Made by a program: the position numbers and the translations under genes
Source of the DNA: Leptolyngbyaceae cyanobacterium RU_5_1
GTDB lineage: Bacteria > Cyanobacteriota > Cyanobacteriia > Leptolyngbyales > Leptolyngbyaceae
Length of the DNA: 64,000 nt
Assembly: GCA_012034055.1 (NCBI GenBank)
Contig: JAAUSG010000002.1
Coordinates: 28,381 to 92,380, forward strand
Direction of reading: 5' to 3'
In this document: piece after piece, positions 9,269 through 18,937 of the stretch
Position numbering within the stretch: the first letter of the stretch is position 1
Layout: every line of letters starts with the position of its first letter
The notes under the pieces: model-generated
What the model was told of the DNA's origin: nothing
The model's database searches: none
The model's input: only the letters and a program-made list of their open reading frames with translations

Positions 9269-9536
9269 AAGAGGTGCAACAATTTAGTGAACTACTTACT
9301 AGAATGCCAGGATTCCCACGTTAGTGACAGACCCGAATGCCAAAAGTCGCATAATCCTGTGGCTGAATTCCTGATATCACTCTTCAAAGTCCGCAATGTC
9401 GGATCTCACTAAAATTTGTCAGGAAAATCTCCGGAGTTTTCTTGAAATCCAAGAAAAGCTGATCATTCTGCTACAAGCTGTTGATTTATCGCAATCACCA
9501 AATAGCAGATTTGTAGTTTTTTGATGGGTAAATATA

Positions 9537-9785
9537 ATGGCAAACCCCGAGGACATTAAGAAAGCTCGTGAAGAGTCCAAACAACTTGAGGCAAGAGAGG
9601 CTGCTTACAATGCAGCTCTCCAAAAAGCTAGTAAAACGTTGGATGACTGGAAGATTCTTGTAAAAAAAAACCTGACTTTTGACCTTTGTGATGAGCTGCA
9701 AGCTTTCCTAGACGAAAACCCCGAACACAATGAACTCTTTTCCTCTACTCTTGAAAAGTGTTCTAGTCTAAGTTCGCCTACATGA
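9537..9785 (+). CDS. small hypothetical protein, 82 aa
   Basis: A short, charged, helical protein (MANPEDIKKAREESKQ...) with a predicted coiled N-terminal half rich in Ala/Glu/Lys. No known family was recognised and the ribosome site (GGG 12 nt upstream) is weak. The surrounding DNA is distinctly more AT-rich than the flanking core genes and the gene adjoins the pentapeptide-repeat gene convergently, so it probably belongs to the same accessory patch. Confidence 0.5.
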   Translation: MANPEDIKKAREESKQLEAREAAYNAALQKASKTLDDWKILVKKNLTFDLCDELQAFLDENPEHNELFSSTLEKCSSLSSPT

Positions 9786-9894
9786 AAACGTTTTTATCTA
9801 TTCTACAAGGTAATTTTCGTTTGTAGGGTTTATTAGTAGAGCTAGAGAAGTAAGAAACTATAGATTAGTTTTGACTTTCAATGAAGTCGATTGG

Positions 9895-11610
9895 CTAATC
9901 TTCAAGAGGTGCACCTACTATTGGACTATCTTGTTGAAGTAATTGTATTGATTCTTGAATTGCTGAAGGCAGAAGGGTAACAATTGCCTGATCCGTATGT
10001 TCATTAGCAAATATATGAGGCAAGTATTCAATCTGCAAATGCATAAGAACATTAGCCAAAAAATCCGAGTCAGGAAAATCACCCTGGATCTTACTTTTCT
10101 GTGGTTCTTCTGAATTTCTAATATTGTTTCCTATCGTCTGCAAGCAGATGACAATACCTTCATATCTATCGCAGCTATCAAATTGATCAGACAGATATTT
10201 CCCAAATTTCTCTGCTCTTGCGTTTAGCCAGTCTCCAGTTTTCTCGAGGTCATTCCTGCTTTTTTGAGAGCGAAAGTAGTCTTCCGCTTTTTTCTCAAGA
10301 TCACTCATATTCTCCTCAAACGAGAGGAGAATATGTCGAGCTTCATCAGCATCTTCTCCGATAAGATTCAGCATCGACCATACCTGAAAGCTTTGGATTA
10401 GTTCATTGGCAATACGGATTAGAACCGCTTTTTCAGAAGTAGGATGATCTTCAGATAATGCTATTTTCTGGAATTCTTGTATCTTTTTTAAGATGTATTC
10501 TTCCAAATATTGATCAGCTTTAGATGAGTTTGAATTGCTAGCATTCTTAGTCCAAGGGTTAATTTCAGAAGAAGTATCTTCCAGAATTGAAGTATTAAAA
10601 TTTCTAGATCCTTCTAGTTCTTTTCGATTTAAATTTCTAGAGAACCGCAAATCAGTATATTTTAAGTTTGTTTCCTCAGATATTTTAATTTTTTCAAGAT
10701 TAGCATACCTTAAATCAGCATTTTCCAAGTCAGCTCCAGAGAGATCAGCATACTTTAGGTTGGCATATCGAAGATCTGCTCCATGAAGCTTTGCCTTTCT
10801 TAAATTCACACTCTTTAAATCTGTAGCCAATAACTTAGCATCCCAAAGATTGGCAGATTCTAAACAGGTTTTTCTTGGTTCATCATAAGAGGTTCCAGAA
10901 TCGTTGCCATGCCCAATAATATTAAGAATATTTCTTTTAATCAACTCTATCTTAGACTTACGGGTATACAATTTCCATGTTTTAACGTCTACTGGTGAAA
11001 GTCTTGCTAAAGTCAAATTAGCACCTTCTAGTTTTGCTCTGCTAAGACATGCTCCATGCAGAGCAGCAAATATCATATTAGATTGATTTAGATTTGCACT
11101 TTTCAAGTTAGCAACTTGTAATTTAGATTGATTTAAATTCGCACGAAGCAGTTCTGTTTCCGGTAAGTTAATACCTATTAAATCAGCACCATTGGCATCT
11201 AATCCAGCCAAAGAATCCTTATTGTTTGCCAACTCTTCTAGCGCTTGAATCCTTGCTCCACTAGTTTCTTGACCTTGAGCTGTATCAATGGTTCGCCACG
11301 CTTCAAGTTTAATTTGTTGTTTGCGCTGTCGTCCTTCCAATAGAAACAAGATAGCTCCAAAAACAATTGCAAAATTCTGGACTTGGCTCAACCATTTACT
11401 CTCTTTCATTTGGCATGGTAGTTCATCTTTCCAGAAGTCTCCTGTGCCTTTACATGCTGCTTGTTTAGATAATTCTGCTGCTTGCGGAGGAGATGCAATC
11501 AAACCTTGATTTCGATTTCCGGAGTTAGATGGCGTTCCAAGTAACTCAATAGAAAGAATTCCAATAAACAGAATACAAGTGATAAGCAACGAGATGATTG
11601 GGTTGTTCAT
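9895..11610 (-). CDS. membrane-anchored pentapeptide-repeat protein
   Basis: A 571-residue protein with two hydrophobic segments: residues 5-25 (IISLLITCILFIGILSIELL) and around 80-97 (FAIVFGAILFLL). Two pentapeptide-repeat blocks follow (about residues 138-215 and 250-320, A(N/D)LxxA units such as LRANLNQSKLQVANLKSANL). A third, helical, charged region of ~240 residues has no recognised domain. The repeats would fold as a right-handed quadrilateral beta-helix used as a binding surface. The topology suggests a short external loop with three Cys and a cytoplasmic repeat domain. Its AT-rich composition contrasts with neighbours, suggesting transfer. The role is unknown. Confidence 0.75.
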   Translation of the reverse strand: MNNPIISLLITCILFIGILSIELLGTPSNSGNRNQGLIASPPQAAELSKQAACKGTGDFWKDELPCQMKESKWLSQVQNFAIVFGAILFLLEGRQRKQQIKLEAWRTIDTAQGQETSGARIQALEELANNKDSLAGLDANGADLIGINLPETELLRANLNQSKLQVANLKSANLNQSNMIFAALHGACLSRAKLEGANLTLARLSPVDVKTWKLYTRKSKIELIKRNILNIIGHGNDSGTSYDEPRKTCLESANLWDAKLLATDLKSVNLRKAKLHGADLRYANLKYADLSGADLENADLRYANLEKIKISEETNLKYTDLRFSRNLNRKELEGSRNFNTSILEDTSSEINPWTKNASNSNSSKADQYLEEYILKKIQEFQKIALSEDHPTSEKAVLIRIANELIQSFQVWSMLNLIGEDADEARHILLSFEENMSDLEKKAEDYFRSQKSRNDLEKTGDWLNARAEKFGKYLSDQFDSCDRYEGIVICLQTIGNNIRNSEEPQKSKIQGDFPDSDFLANVLMHLQIEYLPHIFANEHTDQAIVTLLPSAIQESIQLLQQDSPIVGAPLED

Positions 11611-12307
11611 GATGAGTATATTTCCATTGTTAGATTTGCTTTAGGTCATGTTTACGTTAGCTCTATTGGTGCAAAAATACTATTCCGATGTACATTCTTC
11701 AAATTCTACTTATCGGGTATTTCACAAAATTACTCTATTGTTTCAAGTGGAGCAAATGAAACAGATGTATCTGTCAATCTATTTGTTTTCATGTCAAAAG
11801 GCCGTGCGATCAAGGGTCAAAAAGTGCGATCGCTGTTTGGTTTTGAAAAGTGGGCTTGCCTGGTTAATTGGTGAGATTGCCGCTGTTGCTTGAGAATCTC
11901 TTGGCGGCTTTTCAGCTTTGCGTATAAAGTCATTGATCTAAGCAACATCACAAAGGCTGGGTCTAATCTAGCTTTACCCTTGCTGTCTGCCAATTCTGGT
12001 ATCATCCGTGATTCTTGAGCACATGACAGGAATCCTAGAAGGGCAACATTACTTAGTGATGACCAGTGTGTTCTAATCCGGGATTGTGGAGAAAAAGGCG
12101 AAGCCAGAGTATCCACCACCCTCGAAAAAGTCCTGACTTGTGGCATAGGAATAGGTGAAGAGCTGATAGAAGCGATCGCAGTAATCCTACCAACAGAGCA
12201 AACAGGGAGCAATTTAATTCATCACAACTTCACAGAGGCGAACATCCCTTTGCCATCTGTACGAAGTGCTAGCATTCGGATGAAGCAACTAACTCAACGG
12301 TGAGGTA
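11611..12307. other. 700-bp region without a supported gene
   Basis: This stretch is AT-rich at its left and contains HIP1 sites at its right. A plus-strand frame is open from about 12020 to 12303 (reading DCGEKGEARVSTTLEKVLT) and ends just before hicB, but it has no usable start codon and no family I recognise. A minus-strand frame also runs here (11817-12212) without support. It may hold gene remnants. Confidence 0.35.
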
Positions 12308-12538
12308 ATGACTGCGACAAAACTTCAAGCCAACGGTAAGCGTAAAGTGCTGATGTATCCTGGCGAAGATGGTTACTTTGTTGTTGAAGTACCCAGCTTG
12401 CCAGGTTGCATTAGCCAGGGGAAAACTCGTGAAGAGGCTCTAACGAATATCGAAGAGGCGATCGCGCTCTATATCGAGGTACTACGAGACAGCAACGAAC
12501 ATATCCCCGAAGACAATGTAGAAGTTGTACTTGTATGA
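12308..12538 (+). CDS. hicB: HicB-family antitoxin
   Basis: A 76-residue type II antitoxin of the HicB family. The core reads YPGEDGYFVVEVPSLPGCIS followed by GKTREEALTNIEEAIALYI, the typical partial RNase-H-like fold. No C-terminal DNA-binding domain is present, which is common in the short class. Start ATG has GGTGAGG just upstream. Its stop overlaps the start of hicA by ATGA, the normal arrangement for an antitoxin-first hicBA operon. Its partner is broken, so it is now an orphan antitoxin. Confidence 0.9.
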   Translation: MTATKLQANGKRKVLMYPGEDGYFVVEVPSLPGCISQGKTREEALTNIEEAIALYIEVLRDSNEHIPEDNVEVVLV

Positions 12539-12655
12539 GCAAGCTGCCTGTCGTTTCAGGGACGGATTAACCACAAAGAGCTGGATCGAGGAACTCTGCG
12601 TGCCATCATCAGGCAAGTGGGTTTAACTGTAGAAGAGTTTATCGAGCTGTTGTGA
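12535..12655 (+). pseudogene. hicA: hicA toxin remnant with internal deletion
   Basis: The start MSKLPVVSG is the canonical HicA beginning and overlaps the hicB stop. After about 10 codons the frame stops, yet in another frame the canonical HicA C-terminus follows: NHKELDRGTLRAIIRQVGLT then VEEFIELL and a stop. The middle of the dsRBD-like fold, including the catalytic His of the GSH motif, is missing. This implies a deletion of roughly 35-40 codons plus a frame change. The toxin cannot be functional. Confidence 0.85.
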
Positions 12656-12879
12656 AACATCTCCAGTGATCTGGAAGCTGCAGAGATTGTGAAGAAAGGC
12701 CAGCGATCGCATTGTTTCTGCCATCCTAAATAGGCTGAGTTCGTTACAAGCGCAAACTTCTTTCTATTCGCTTGAAGACACGTCACGCTTTCCAACGTTT
12801 TGTATTGGCGTTGACCATTCTCCTCCCTGAACTCGCTTCAATTTAGTTCATATTGCTCTCTGCAGAACACTACGACCCT

Positions 12880-15093
12880 ATGGTGAATACCCTTTCTTCA
12901 ACCCCCGCTACTCATCTCAGCGCCAAATTGCCGCGATCGCTCAAACGGTTGGCATATCTGGCATACAACTATTGGTGGAGCTGGGTGGCGGATCAAGTTT
13001 CGCTGTTTGAAACCATCAATCCCGATGTCTGGGAGCGCTGTGGACACAACCCCGTTGCCCTGTTGGAGTCGGTTTCTTACGAGCGTTTAACCCAGCTTTC
13101 GATTGACCCACTCTACGTCAAGCGCGTCAACCTGCTGGCAGACGAGTTCGATCGCTACATGGCAGCGCAAAACACCTGGGCGAGTCGGGTTGCCCCCCAG
13201 ATTTCCAAACAGCGTCCCGTTGCTTACTTCTGTGCCGAATTTGGGTTGCATGAGTCGCTGCCCGTCTACTCTGGTGGCTTGGGCATTTTGGCTGGGGATC
13301 ACCTGAAATCTGCTTCTGATCTGGGTGTGCCAATGGTGGGTGTTGGCTTGCTCTATCGCCAGGGCTACTTCCGCCAACGACTCAACCGCAGCGGTTGGCA
13401 AGAAGACTACTACATCAACAATCCCTTTGAGCAGATGCCCCTGGAATTGATCCGAAATGAACAGGGCGAACCCCTTGTGATTGAAATTCAGGTGCGGCAG
13501 CGATTGGTGAAGGTGCAAATCTGGCGAGTGCAGGTGGGGCGGGTGTCTCTCTATTTGCTCGACACGGATCGCCAGGACAATGACCCGATCGATCGCTGGC
13601 TGACCGGGCATCTTTACGGCGGTAATCAGGAAACTCGAATTGCCCAGGAAGTTGTGCTGGGAATTGGCGGAGTTCGTGCATTGCAGGCGCTTGGCATTGA
13701 GCCTGGACTTTACCATTTGAACGAGGGACACGCCGCATTCTGTTTGTTGGAAGTTGCCCGCCTGGACATTCAACGCACCGGCAAGTCGTTCTATGACATT
13801 GAGAAGTCCGTGCGCGATCGCTGCGTCTTCACCACCCATACCCCTGTCCCTGCTGGCCACGATGTGTTCTCTGCTGACTTAATGGATTCCTTCTTTGCCC
13901 AGTACTGGCCACAACTTGGGCTATCCCGTGAGCAGTTCCTGGCGCTGGGGGCCCGTCGCCTGGGTGATCCCTGGGAGCCTTTTGGGATGACGGTTCTGGC
14001 ACTGCGCCTCTGCCGGACAGCCAACGGAGTGAGTGAACTGCATGGTCAGGTCTCTCGCCAAATGTGGAATGTGCTTTACCCCGAAAAATCGGTAGATACC
14101 GTTCCCATCGGCTATGTCACGAACGGGGTTCATGCGTCTACCTGGACGGCATCGCTAATCGGTGATTTGTATAGTGAGTATCTGGATCAAGACTGGTTCA
14201 ACAACGTTGCCGATCCCAAGCTGTGGGAAAAGGTAGACCAGATTCCTGACGATGAATTGTGGTGGCGACACCTGGTGCTGAAGGAGCGATTGGTTGCCCA
14301 TGCCCGGTTTAAGATTAGGCAGGCGCGGCAGAATCGGGGTGAGAGCCTGGACTTGATCGAGGCGGTCGATCGCATGCTTGATCCCAACACTCTGACGATC
14401 GGATTTGCCCGCCGTTTCAGTCCCTATAAACGGGGAGACTTGCTGCTGCGAGATGCCAATCGCGCTCTGAAAATCTTTGGTGACCTGAATCGCCCGGTTC
14501 AAATCATCTTTGCGGGCAAGGCGCATCCGGCTGATGAAGAAGGCAAGCGGATCATTCAACGGATCGTGGAATGGTGTAAGCAGCCAGCCCTGCAAAATCG
14601 AGTTGCCCTGATTGAAGACTACGATACCTACACGGCTCGAAAGCTGGTGCAGGGTGTGGATATCTGGCTGAACAACCCGCGTCGTCCTCTGGAAGCCTCT
14701 GGAACCAGTGGTCAGAAGGTCTGCTTCAACGGCGGGATCAACTGCAGTGTGTTGGACGGCTGGTGGTGCGAAGGCTATCAAGCCGATGCCAATGGCAAGG
14801 GACTCAATGGTTGGGCGATCGGGGAAGATGCCAACACCAGTAATCAAGAACTGCAAGACAAAATTGATTCCGAGTCTCTCTACCAGCTCTTGGAAGCGGA
14901 AATTGTACCGCTCTACTATGACCAGGATGCGAACGGTGTTTCCCACCGCTGGGTGAAGATGATGAAAACATCAATCAAGACCAATGTTCCTGCCTTCAAC
15001 ACCCATCGCATGATTGCAGATTACGTGACCCGGATTTACGCACCGGGAACCAAGATGGATGTTGGGCAAAGTTTGGCGAAGGTGCCTTTTTAA
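12880..15093 (+). CDS. glgP: alpha-glucan phosphorylase, short GlgP class
   Basis: A 737-residue glycogen phosphorylase of the short (TIGR02094-like) subfamily, which releases glucose-1-phosphate from alpha-1,4-glucans. Visible elements: the N-terminal LAYLAYNYWWSW, PVAYFCAEFGLHESLPVYSG, HLNEGHAAF, GYVTNGVH, IGFARRFSPYKR, FAGKAHPADEEGK, and the PLP-region equivalent ASGTSGQKVCFNGG in which Lys would bind the cofactor. I choose the ATG at 12880; a TTG nine codons upstream is also in frame. It stands alone between the hicBA remnant and a GNAT gene. It would mobilise glycogen in the dark. Confidence 0.93.
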   Translation: MVNTLSSTPATHLSAKLPRSLKRLAYLAYNYWWSWVADQVSLFETINPDVWERCGHNPVALLESVSYERLTQLSIDPLYVKRVNLLADEFDRYMAAQNTWASRVAPQISKQRPVAYFCAEFGLHESLPVYSGGLGILAGDHLKSASDLGVPMVGVGLLYRQGYFRQRLNRSGWQEDYYINNPFEQMPLELIRNEQGEPLVIEIQVRQRLVKVQIWRVQVGRVSLYLLDTDRQDNDPIDRWLTGHLYGGNQETRIAQEVVLGIGGVRALQALGIEPGLYHLNEGHAAFCLLEVARLDIQRTGKSFYDIEKSVRDRCVFTTHTPVPAGHDVFSADLMDSFFAQYWPQLGLSREQFLALGARRLGDPWEPFGMTVLALRLCRTANGVSELHGQVSRQMWNVLYPEKSVDTVPIGYVTNGVHASTWTASLIGDLYSEYLDQDWFNNVADPKLWEKVDQIPDDELWWRHLVLKERLVAHARFKIRQARQNRGESLDLIEAVDRMLDPNTLTIGFARRFSPYKRGDLLLRDANRALKIFGDLNRPVQIIFAGKAHPADEEGKRIIQRIVEWCKQPALQNRVALIEDYDTYTARKLVQGVDIWLNNPRRPLEASGTSGQKVCFNGGINCSVLDGWWCEGYQADANGKGLNGWAIGEDANTSNQELQDKIDSESLYQLLEAEIVPLYYDQDANGVSHRWVKMMKTSIKTNVPAFNTHRMIADYVTRIYAPGTKMDVGQSLAKVPF

Positions 15094-15147
15094 AGGTGAG
15101 TGGTGAGTGCTGAAGGTGAATGTTTAGGTTATCTGCAGGCCTAACCT

Positions 15148-15657
15148 ATGGATGACCAAATTAGGATTGAACCAGCACGACCTGAAGACGCAGCAGCAAT
15201 TCTTGAAATTCACGCTGCTGCGGTTCATCAAACGGCTGCACCTTACTATCCAGAAGAGGTTATCAATAGTTGGGCACGTCTTCCCATAACGGGCGATCAA
15301 ATTGAACGATTCGGACAAAGGTTGATTGAAAACCCAGATCATCGGACAGTTGTTGCCAAGCAAAATAATCAAATTGTTGGCTTCGGTTCCATTGATGATA
15401 AAAATAATGAACTACAAGGGCTTTATGTTCACCCAAATTTCGGTCGCTGTGGTGTCGGTGCCAAAATTCTAGCTGTTCTGGAACAAGAAGCTCTTTTGCT
15501 TGGGCTATCATACCTACGGTTGGATGCTTCGCTTAATGCTGAAGTGTTTTACAGTCAGCAGGGATTTGAAGTGGTCGAGTATGGTGTTCATCAACTTGCA
15601 TCTGGGCAAGAAATGGCTTGCGTCAAGATGCGAAAGACTTTAGCCCTCAAATGCTAG
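15148..15657 (+). CDS. GNAT-family N-acetyltransferase
   Basis: A 169-residue GNAT protein. The first strand and helix read IRIEPARPEDAAAILEIHAA. The acetyl-CoA motif A region reads LQGLYVHPNFGRCGVGAKIL (the R/Q-x-x-G-x-G/A loop as RCGVGA) and motif B ends with FYSQQGFEVVE. The substrate is not predictable. The codon range slightly overlaps an extended frame of the next gene, but the likely start of that gene lies 33 bp after this stop, suggesting cotranscription. Confidence 0.85.
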   Translation: MDDQIRIEPARPEDAAAILEIHAAAVHQTAAPYYPEEVINSWARLPITGDQIERFGQRLIENPDHRTVVAKQNNQIVGFGSIDDKNNELQGLYVHPNFGRCGVGAKILAVLEQEALLLGLSYLRLDASLNAEVFYSQQGFEVVEYGVHQLASGQEMACVKMRKTLALKC

Positions 15658-15689
15658 GCGCAGCATATGTTCATTGTCTCTACTCCAAA

Positions 15690-16541
15690 ATGCTGATCTG
15701 GGAAGCTGATTTTTACCGTCGCCCGCTTCGGAATCAGGCAGGCGATTCGCTATGGGAATTGGTGATTTGCGATGCTGGAGGCAGCTTTCAGTACTCGGCG
15801 TACTGTCCTCAATCAGAGGTCAGGGTAGACTGGTTGGTTGAGGAGATGCAGGCACTCTTGGCGGCAGGACATTCCCGACCGGACAGAGTGCACGTCTTCC
15901 GTCCCCAATCCCTCAGTTTGCTGGAAACAGCTTGCCAAACGTTGGGAATTCTGGTGGAGCCAACTAGACATACTCCAACTCTAAAGCGTCGTCTGGAAGA
16001 GCTTTCACGACACTACCCTGGTTTGCCAACCTATACTGGGCAGTCCTACAAGCCGCTGGAACTCGACAAGCCGCCGCCGATTCCCATGCCTGAGAACTTG
16101 TGGGGCGATCGCTGGCGGTTCGCCACCTTGCCAGCCTCTGATGTCGTGGATGCCTTTCGCGATCGCATGATTCCAGTCCTGGAGATGCCAGAGCCACTGC
16201 TGCCGCTCAATCTAGGGCTTGCCTCAACGGTTGCTGTGCCGGGTGTGGTGATGGATGGTGGACGGCGATCGCTGCCGCTCGCCCACTGGATTGAGCAAAC
16301 CCGGTCAGTTGCCCTGAACTATGTTGCGGGTGCGCCAGATGGTTTGATTTTGGAGGCAGGATTGGTCGATCGCTGGGTTGTGGCAACGTTTGAGGATTTG
16401 GACGTGGCTGAAGCCGCACGAGCCTATGAGCAACGTAAACAATTAAGCCAGGGACTACACTTTCTGTTGGTGCAACCGGATGATTCTGGAATGACGTATA
16501 CCGGTTTTTGGCTGTTGAGAAGTGCGAATGACGAATGGTGA
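15690..16541 (+). CDS. Tab2/Atab2-family RNA-binding protein
   Basis: A 283-residue protein of the Tab2 (DUF1092) family, found in cyanobacteria and plastids. In algae and plants, Tab2 binds the psaB mRNA leader and is needed for photosystem I translation. I start it at MLIWEADFYRRPLRNQ because members begin with this WxxDFxRRP signature; the frame extends 24 codons further into the previous gene without support. Other conserved stretches are ELVICDAGGSFQYSAYCPQS, LWGDRWRFATLP and the C-terminal GLHFLLVQPDDSGMTYTGFW. The role in PSI gene expression is an inference by homology. Confidence 0.88.
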   Translation: MLIWEADFYRRPLRNQAGDSLWELVICDAGGSFQYSAYCPQSEVRVDWLVEEMQALLAAGHSRPDRVHVFRPQSLSLLETACQTLGILVEPTRHTPTLKRRLEELSRHYPGLPTYTGQSYKPLELDKPPPIPMPENLWGDRWRFATLPASDVVDAFRDRMIPVLEMPEPLLPLNLGLASTVAVPGVVMDGGRRSLPLAHWIEQTRSVALNYVAGAPDGLILEAGLVDRWVVATFEDLDVAEAARAYEQRKQLSQGLHFLLVQPDDSGMTYTGFWLLRSANDEW

Positions 16542-16608
16542 ATGGCGAATGGCGAATGACGAATCTTTTTCCATTTCGCACTTCACACTTCGTCATTCCC
16601 ATTATTCT
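16527..16608. repeat. low-complexity tail of GAATGGC/GAATGACG units
   Basis: Tandem imperfect units (GAATGACGAATGGTGAATGG) lie between two convergent genes, with an inverted counterpart ATTTCGCACTTC and CACTTCGTCATTC. The region could fold, but looks like a non-coding repeat tail of the kind also seen at 4035, 22563, 31080 and 47171. Confidence 0.6.
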
Positions 16609-17300
16609 CTAGTTGATTTGAACATGATTCCTGGATCCTCTAGTGCTGAATAGTCAATAAAGTTTTCTAAGCGGGATTGGGAACCGGTGAAGCGGGCGAG
16701 GACTTCAGGGTGAATTGAGTCAATTGAGCGGACACCGCGACTGGTGAAGAAGCTAAACTCAATCGTGCCGAGGCGGAGGCGATCGCCATCCTTGAGTAAG
16801 CAGCGTTGTTGAATCCGGCTCCCATTGACGAATGATCCGTTCATGCTGTTCAGATCGATCAAATAAAATCCTTCGTTCTGAACGTAGAGGATTACGGCGT
16901 GGCGACGCGACAAAACGCGATCGCGGAGAGGAAATGCTGCGTCCCGGTTGCGTCCAATCGTCCAAACCATTTGGGGCTGAAACAGGGTCTGGGACTCGCC
17001 TGCCAAAAGATTCGTCACAACGTATGCTCGTTGCCCCTGGACAACCCCTTGAATGTAATACCGTGGAGCTGTTTCGATAGGAGTTCGAAACGCTGATGAG
17101 TCTGGTTCGTCAGGCTCCTGATCCATCATTAGCGTAGGTGCTTTGGTCAGGGATACATCCTCGTTATCGAGATCCGCGTCGTCGGCAGGAAATTGGCTGG
17201 GTTGAGAGACTTTAGGTATTGCGAACTGGGAGACCTCAGTGGATGTAAGTTCACCAGCCAGACGCAAATAGGTTTCATTTGAAAGTGGTTCTGAAGTCAT
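16602..17300 (-). CDS. FHA-domain protein
   Basis: A 232-residue soluble protein. Residues 1-75 are acidic and probably disordered, with Thr/Ser clusters (LTKAPTLMMDQEPDEPDSS). Residues ~90-200 form a forkhead-associated domain with the phosphothreonine-binding signature: WTIGRNRDAAFPL, VLSRRHAVIL and LIDLNSMNGSFVNGSRI, that is the conserved GR, SRRH and NG. FHA domains bind phosphothreonine peptides, so this is likely a reader for Ser/Thr kinases. It is convergent with the Tab2-like gene. Confidence 0.92.
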   Translation of the reverse strand: MTSEPLSNETYLRLAGELTSTEVSQFAIPKVSQPSQFPADDADLDNEDVSLTKAPTLMMDQEPDEPDSSAFRTPIETAPRYYIQGVVQGQRAYVVTNLLAGESQTLFQPQMVWTIGRNRDAAFPLRDRVLSRRHAVILYVQNEGFYLIDLNSMNGSFVNGSRIQQRCLLKDGDRLRLGTIEFSFFTSRGVRSIDSIHPEVLARFTGSQSRLENFIDYSALEDPGIMFKSTRE

Positions 17301-17474
17301 TCGGTGCTCCCGCCAAGATACGCAGTGTTCAGCTAATCCCTAATTTCCTCAAACAAGGATGCCCCATCTACAGATACTGCTAACGTCGTTTCCATTTATC
17401 AATGTAAGAGTTTACCAGGCAACTCCAGGCAGGGTTGAGGGGTTGAGGGCCAGTTGTTAGACAGTTCCTAATCT

Positions 17475-18744
17475 CTACCCCTGTGAGCGAACGCGATAGC
17501 GTTGACGACGAGCCAGGAAAGCGGGCACATCCATCTTCACACCTCGCTTCGTAGCAGCGGTTAGTGAGGTAGAAGTGTCTGATTCGGGAGTCTCTACAGT
17601 GACTGCCTGGATCGCGGCAATTAGTTCTGAGAGTTCCATCGCGGGATCAGGAATGGCTTGTTCAACCAGTGTTTGCAGCTTAACCAGGTAGCGTTTGCTG
17701 TTCAGATAGCGATCTTTCCAATGTTGAATCGCAGTTTCGTATTCACTGGTTTGTTGAGCTTGTTTGAGAATTTGTTCCTGCATATCAGCGGTTTGCTGTT
17801 CCAATTCAGCAATCCGGGTTTGATGGAGATCGCGGGTTTGCTCCAGTTCCTGACAGGTGTGCTGAAGCATGGCCTGGGTCGTAATTTGCTTGGAGATCTG
17901 CGTCTCCAGTTCCTGAACCTTACAGTGAGTCGTGAATAATTCCCGATCCAGCGGACTTTCGCTGGCATTCAGTCTGGCAGAGTAGACCTGTTGCAGACTG
18001 TCAATCAACGCTTGTTGTTCTTGGAGCGCGATATGAGCACGATGCAGCTCGGTTTCTAGCTGATGAATCGATGCCTCACGGTCATGCAATTTTTGAGTCA
18101 GCTCCTGGATAGTTACCTGAACCTGCTCTCCCTCTGTTGCTCGTGTCGCTGGTGTTGCTGGGTTTGCTTGAGCAGGTTGAACAGGTTGAACAGGCACGGG
18201 CGGGGATTGCAGCTCTAACAATCGCTGTTGCTGAGTTGCAAACGTGGTTTGCAGGCTAGTTAATAATTTTTTTCAAGTAGGCTTTCTGGGTTTGCGTGTC
18301 ACCGCGATCGCTGTGAATTTGAATCCGCAGGTGCCCCAACTTGATTTGCTGTCCTTGGGCCAGGTCTTCGACGATCGCCAACAGCTCCTGGAAAGACTGC
18401 TGCTGCTCCTGGGATTGGGTTTGTTGAGCGTCCAACGCCTGCTGCTGTTGAGCCAGTTGCTGCTTGAGCTGAGTAATTGCCCGCTGCTGAATGTTGGCAA
18501 ACTCCTCAGTAGAGGCCAGTTGTGTTTCTAAAAACTGTTGGTCTACAAGCTGAAGGCGCAGCTCTTCCAAAGAGGCGAGAGATTGATCGAGGGCTTGTTC
18601 AAGGTGGTGAATGCGCTCTCGTTGACCATGCTCCAGCGATCGCGCCTGCTCTAATTCTGCCACTAGCACACCCGCGTCTGCTCCCTCTGAACAAACGTCA
18701 TCCTTGACTAGGCAGGGATTACGAACTGAGCTTGATTCAGTCAC
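17475..18744 (-). CDS. coiled-coil protein, one gene split by a frameshift
   Basis: Two adjacent minus-strand frames (18744-18256 and 18221-17475) belong to one ~422-residue protein. The first ends ...AYLKKIIN-stop right at a run of seven A. Removing one A gives AYLKKLLTSLQTTFATQQQR and runs into the second frame; the total then is an exact multiple of three. The protein is almost entirely heptad-rich Gln/Leu/Glu coiled coil, with a Pro/Ala/Thr linker in the middle (PPVPVQPVQPAQ) and a C-terminal basic RRQRYRVRSQG tail. No family or enzyme is recognised; a structural or scaffolding role is possible. It lies in the same orientation as the FHA gene. Confidence 0.75.
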
Positions 18745-18937
18745 CCAGAACCTCCCAAAAACAAAAAAGTCCCTTCTGGATTGAGCGCCAGGTTGGCATC
18801 AATGATAACCGACTCGCCTGCCTTTTAGCTTCCTGGCAGGACTGATTTACAGAATGAAATCAGAACCATGTATTGATACCAAACGCTCGATTCGTGCCTG
18901 ATAGGATGAGAGAAGCGCCTTGCAACCCTATCTATTC

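Noticed and set aside
11817..12212. 131-residue minus-strand frame near hicB
   Set aside because: No start signal, Ser-rich sequence typical of antisense frames, and no family recognised.
13087..14946. Long minus-strand frames opposite glgP
   Set aside because: They are antisense shadows of a well-supported phosphorylase gene and have no domain of their own.
18256..18744. Programmed +1 frameshifting at the A7 run of the coiled-coil gene
   Set aside because: Many other genes in the window show the same kind of single-base break, so an assembly indel is more economical than recoding.
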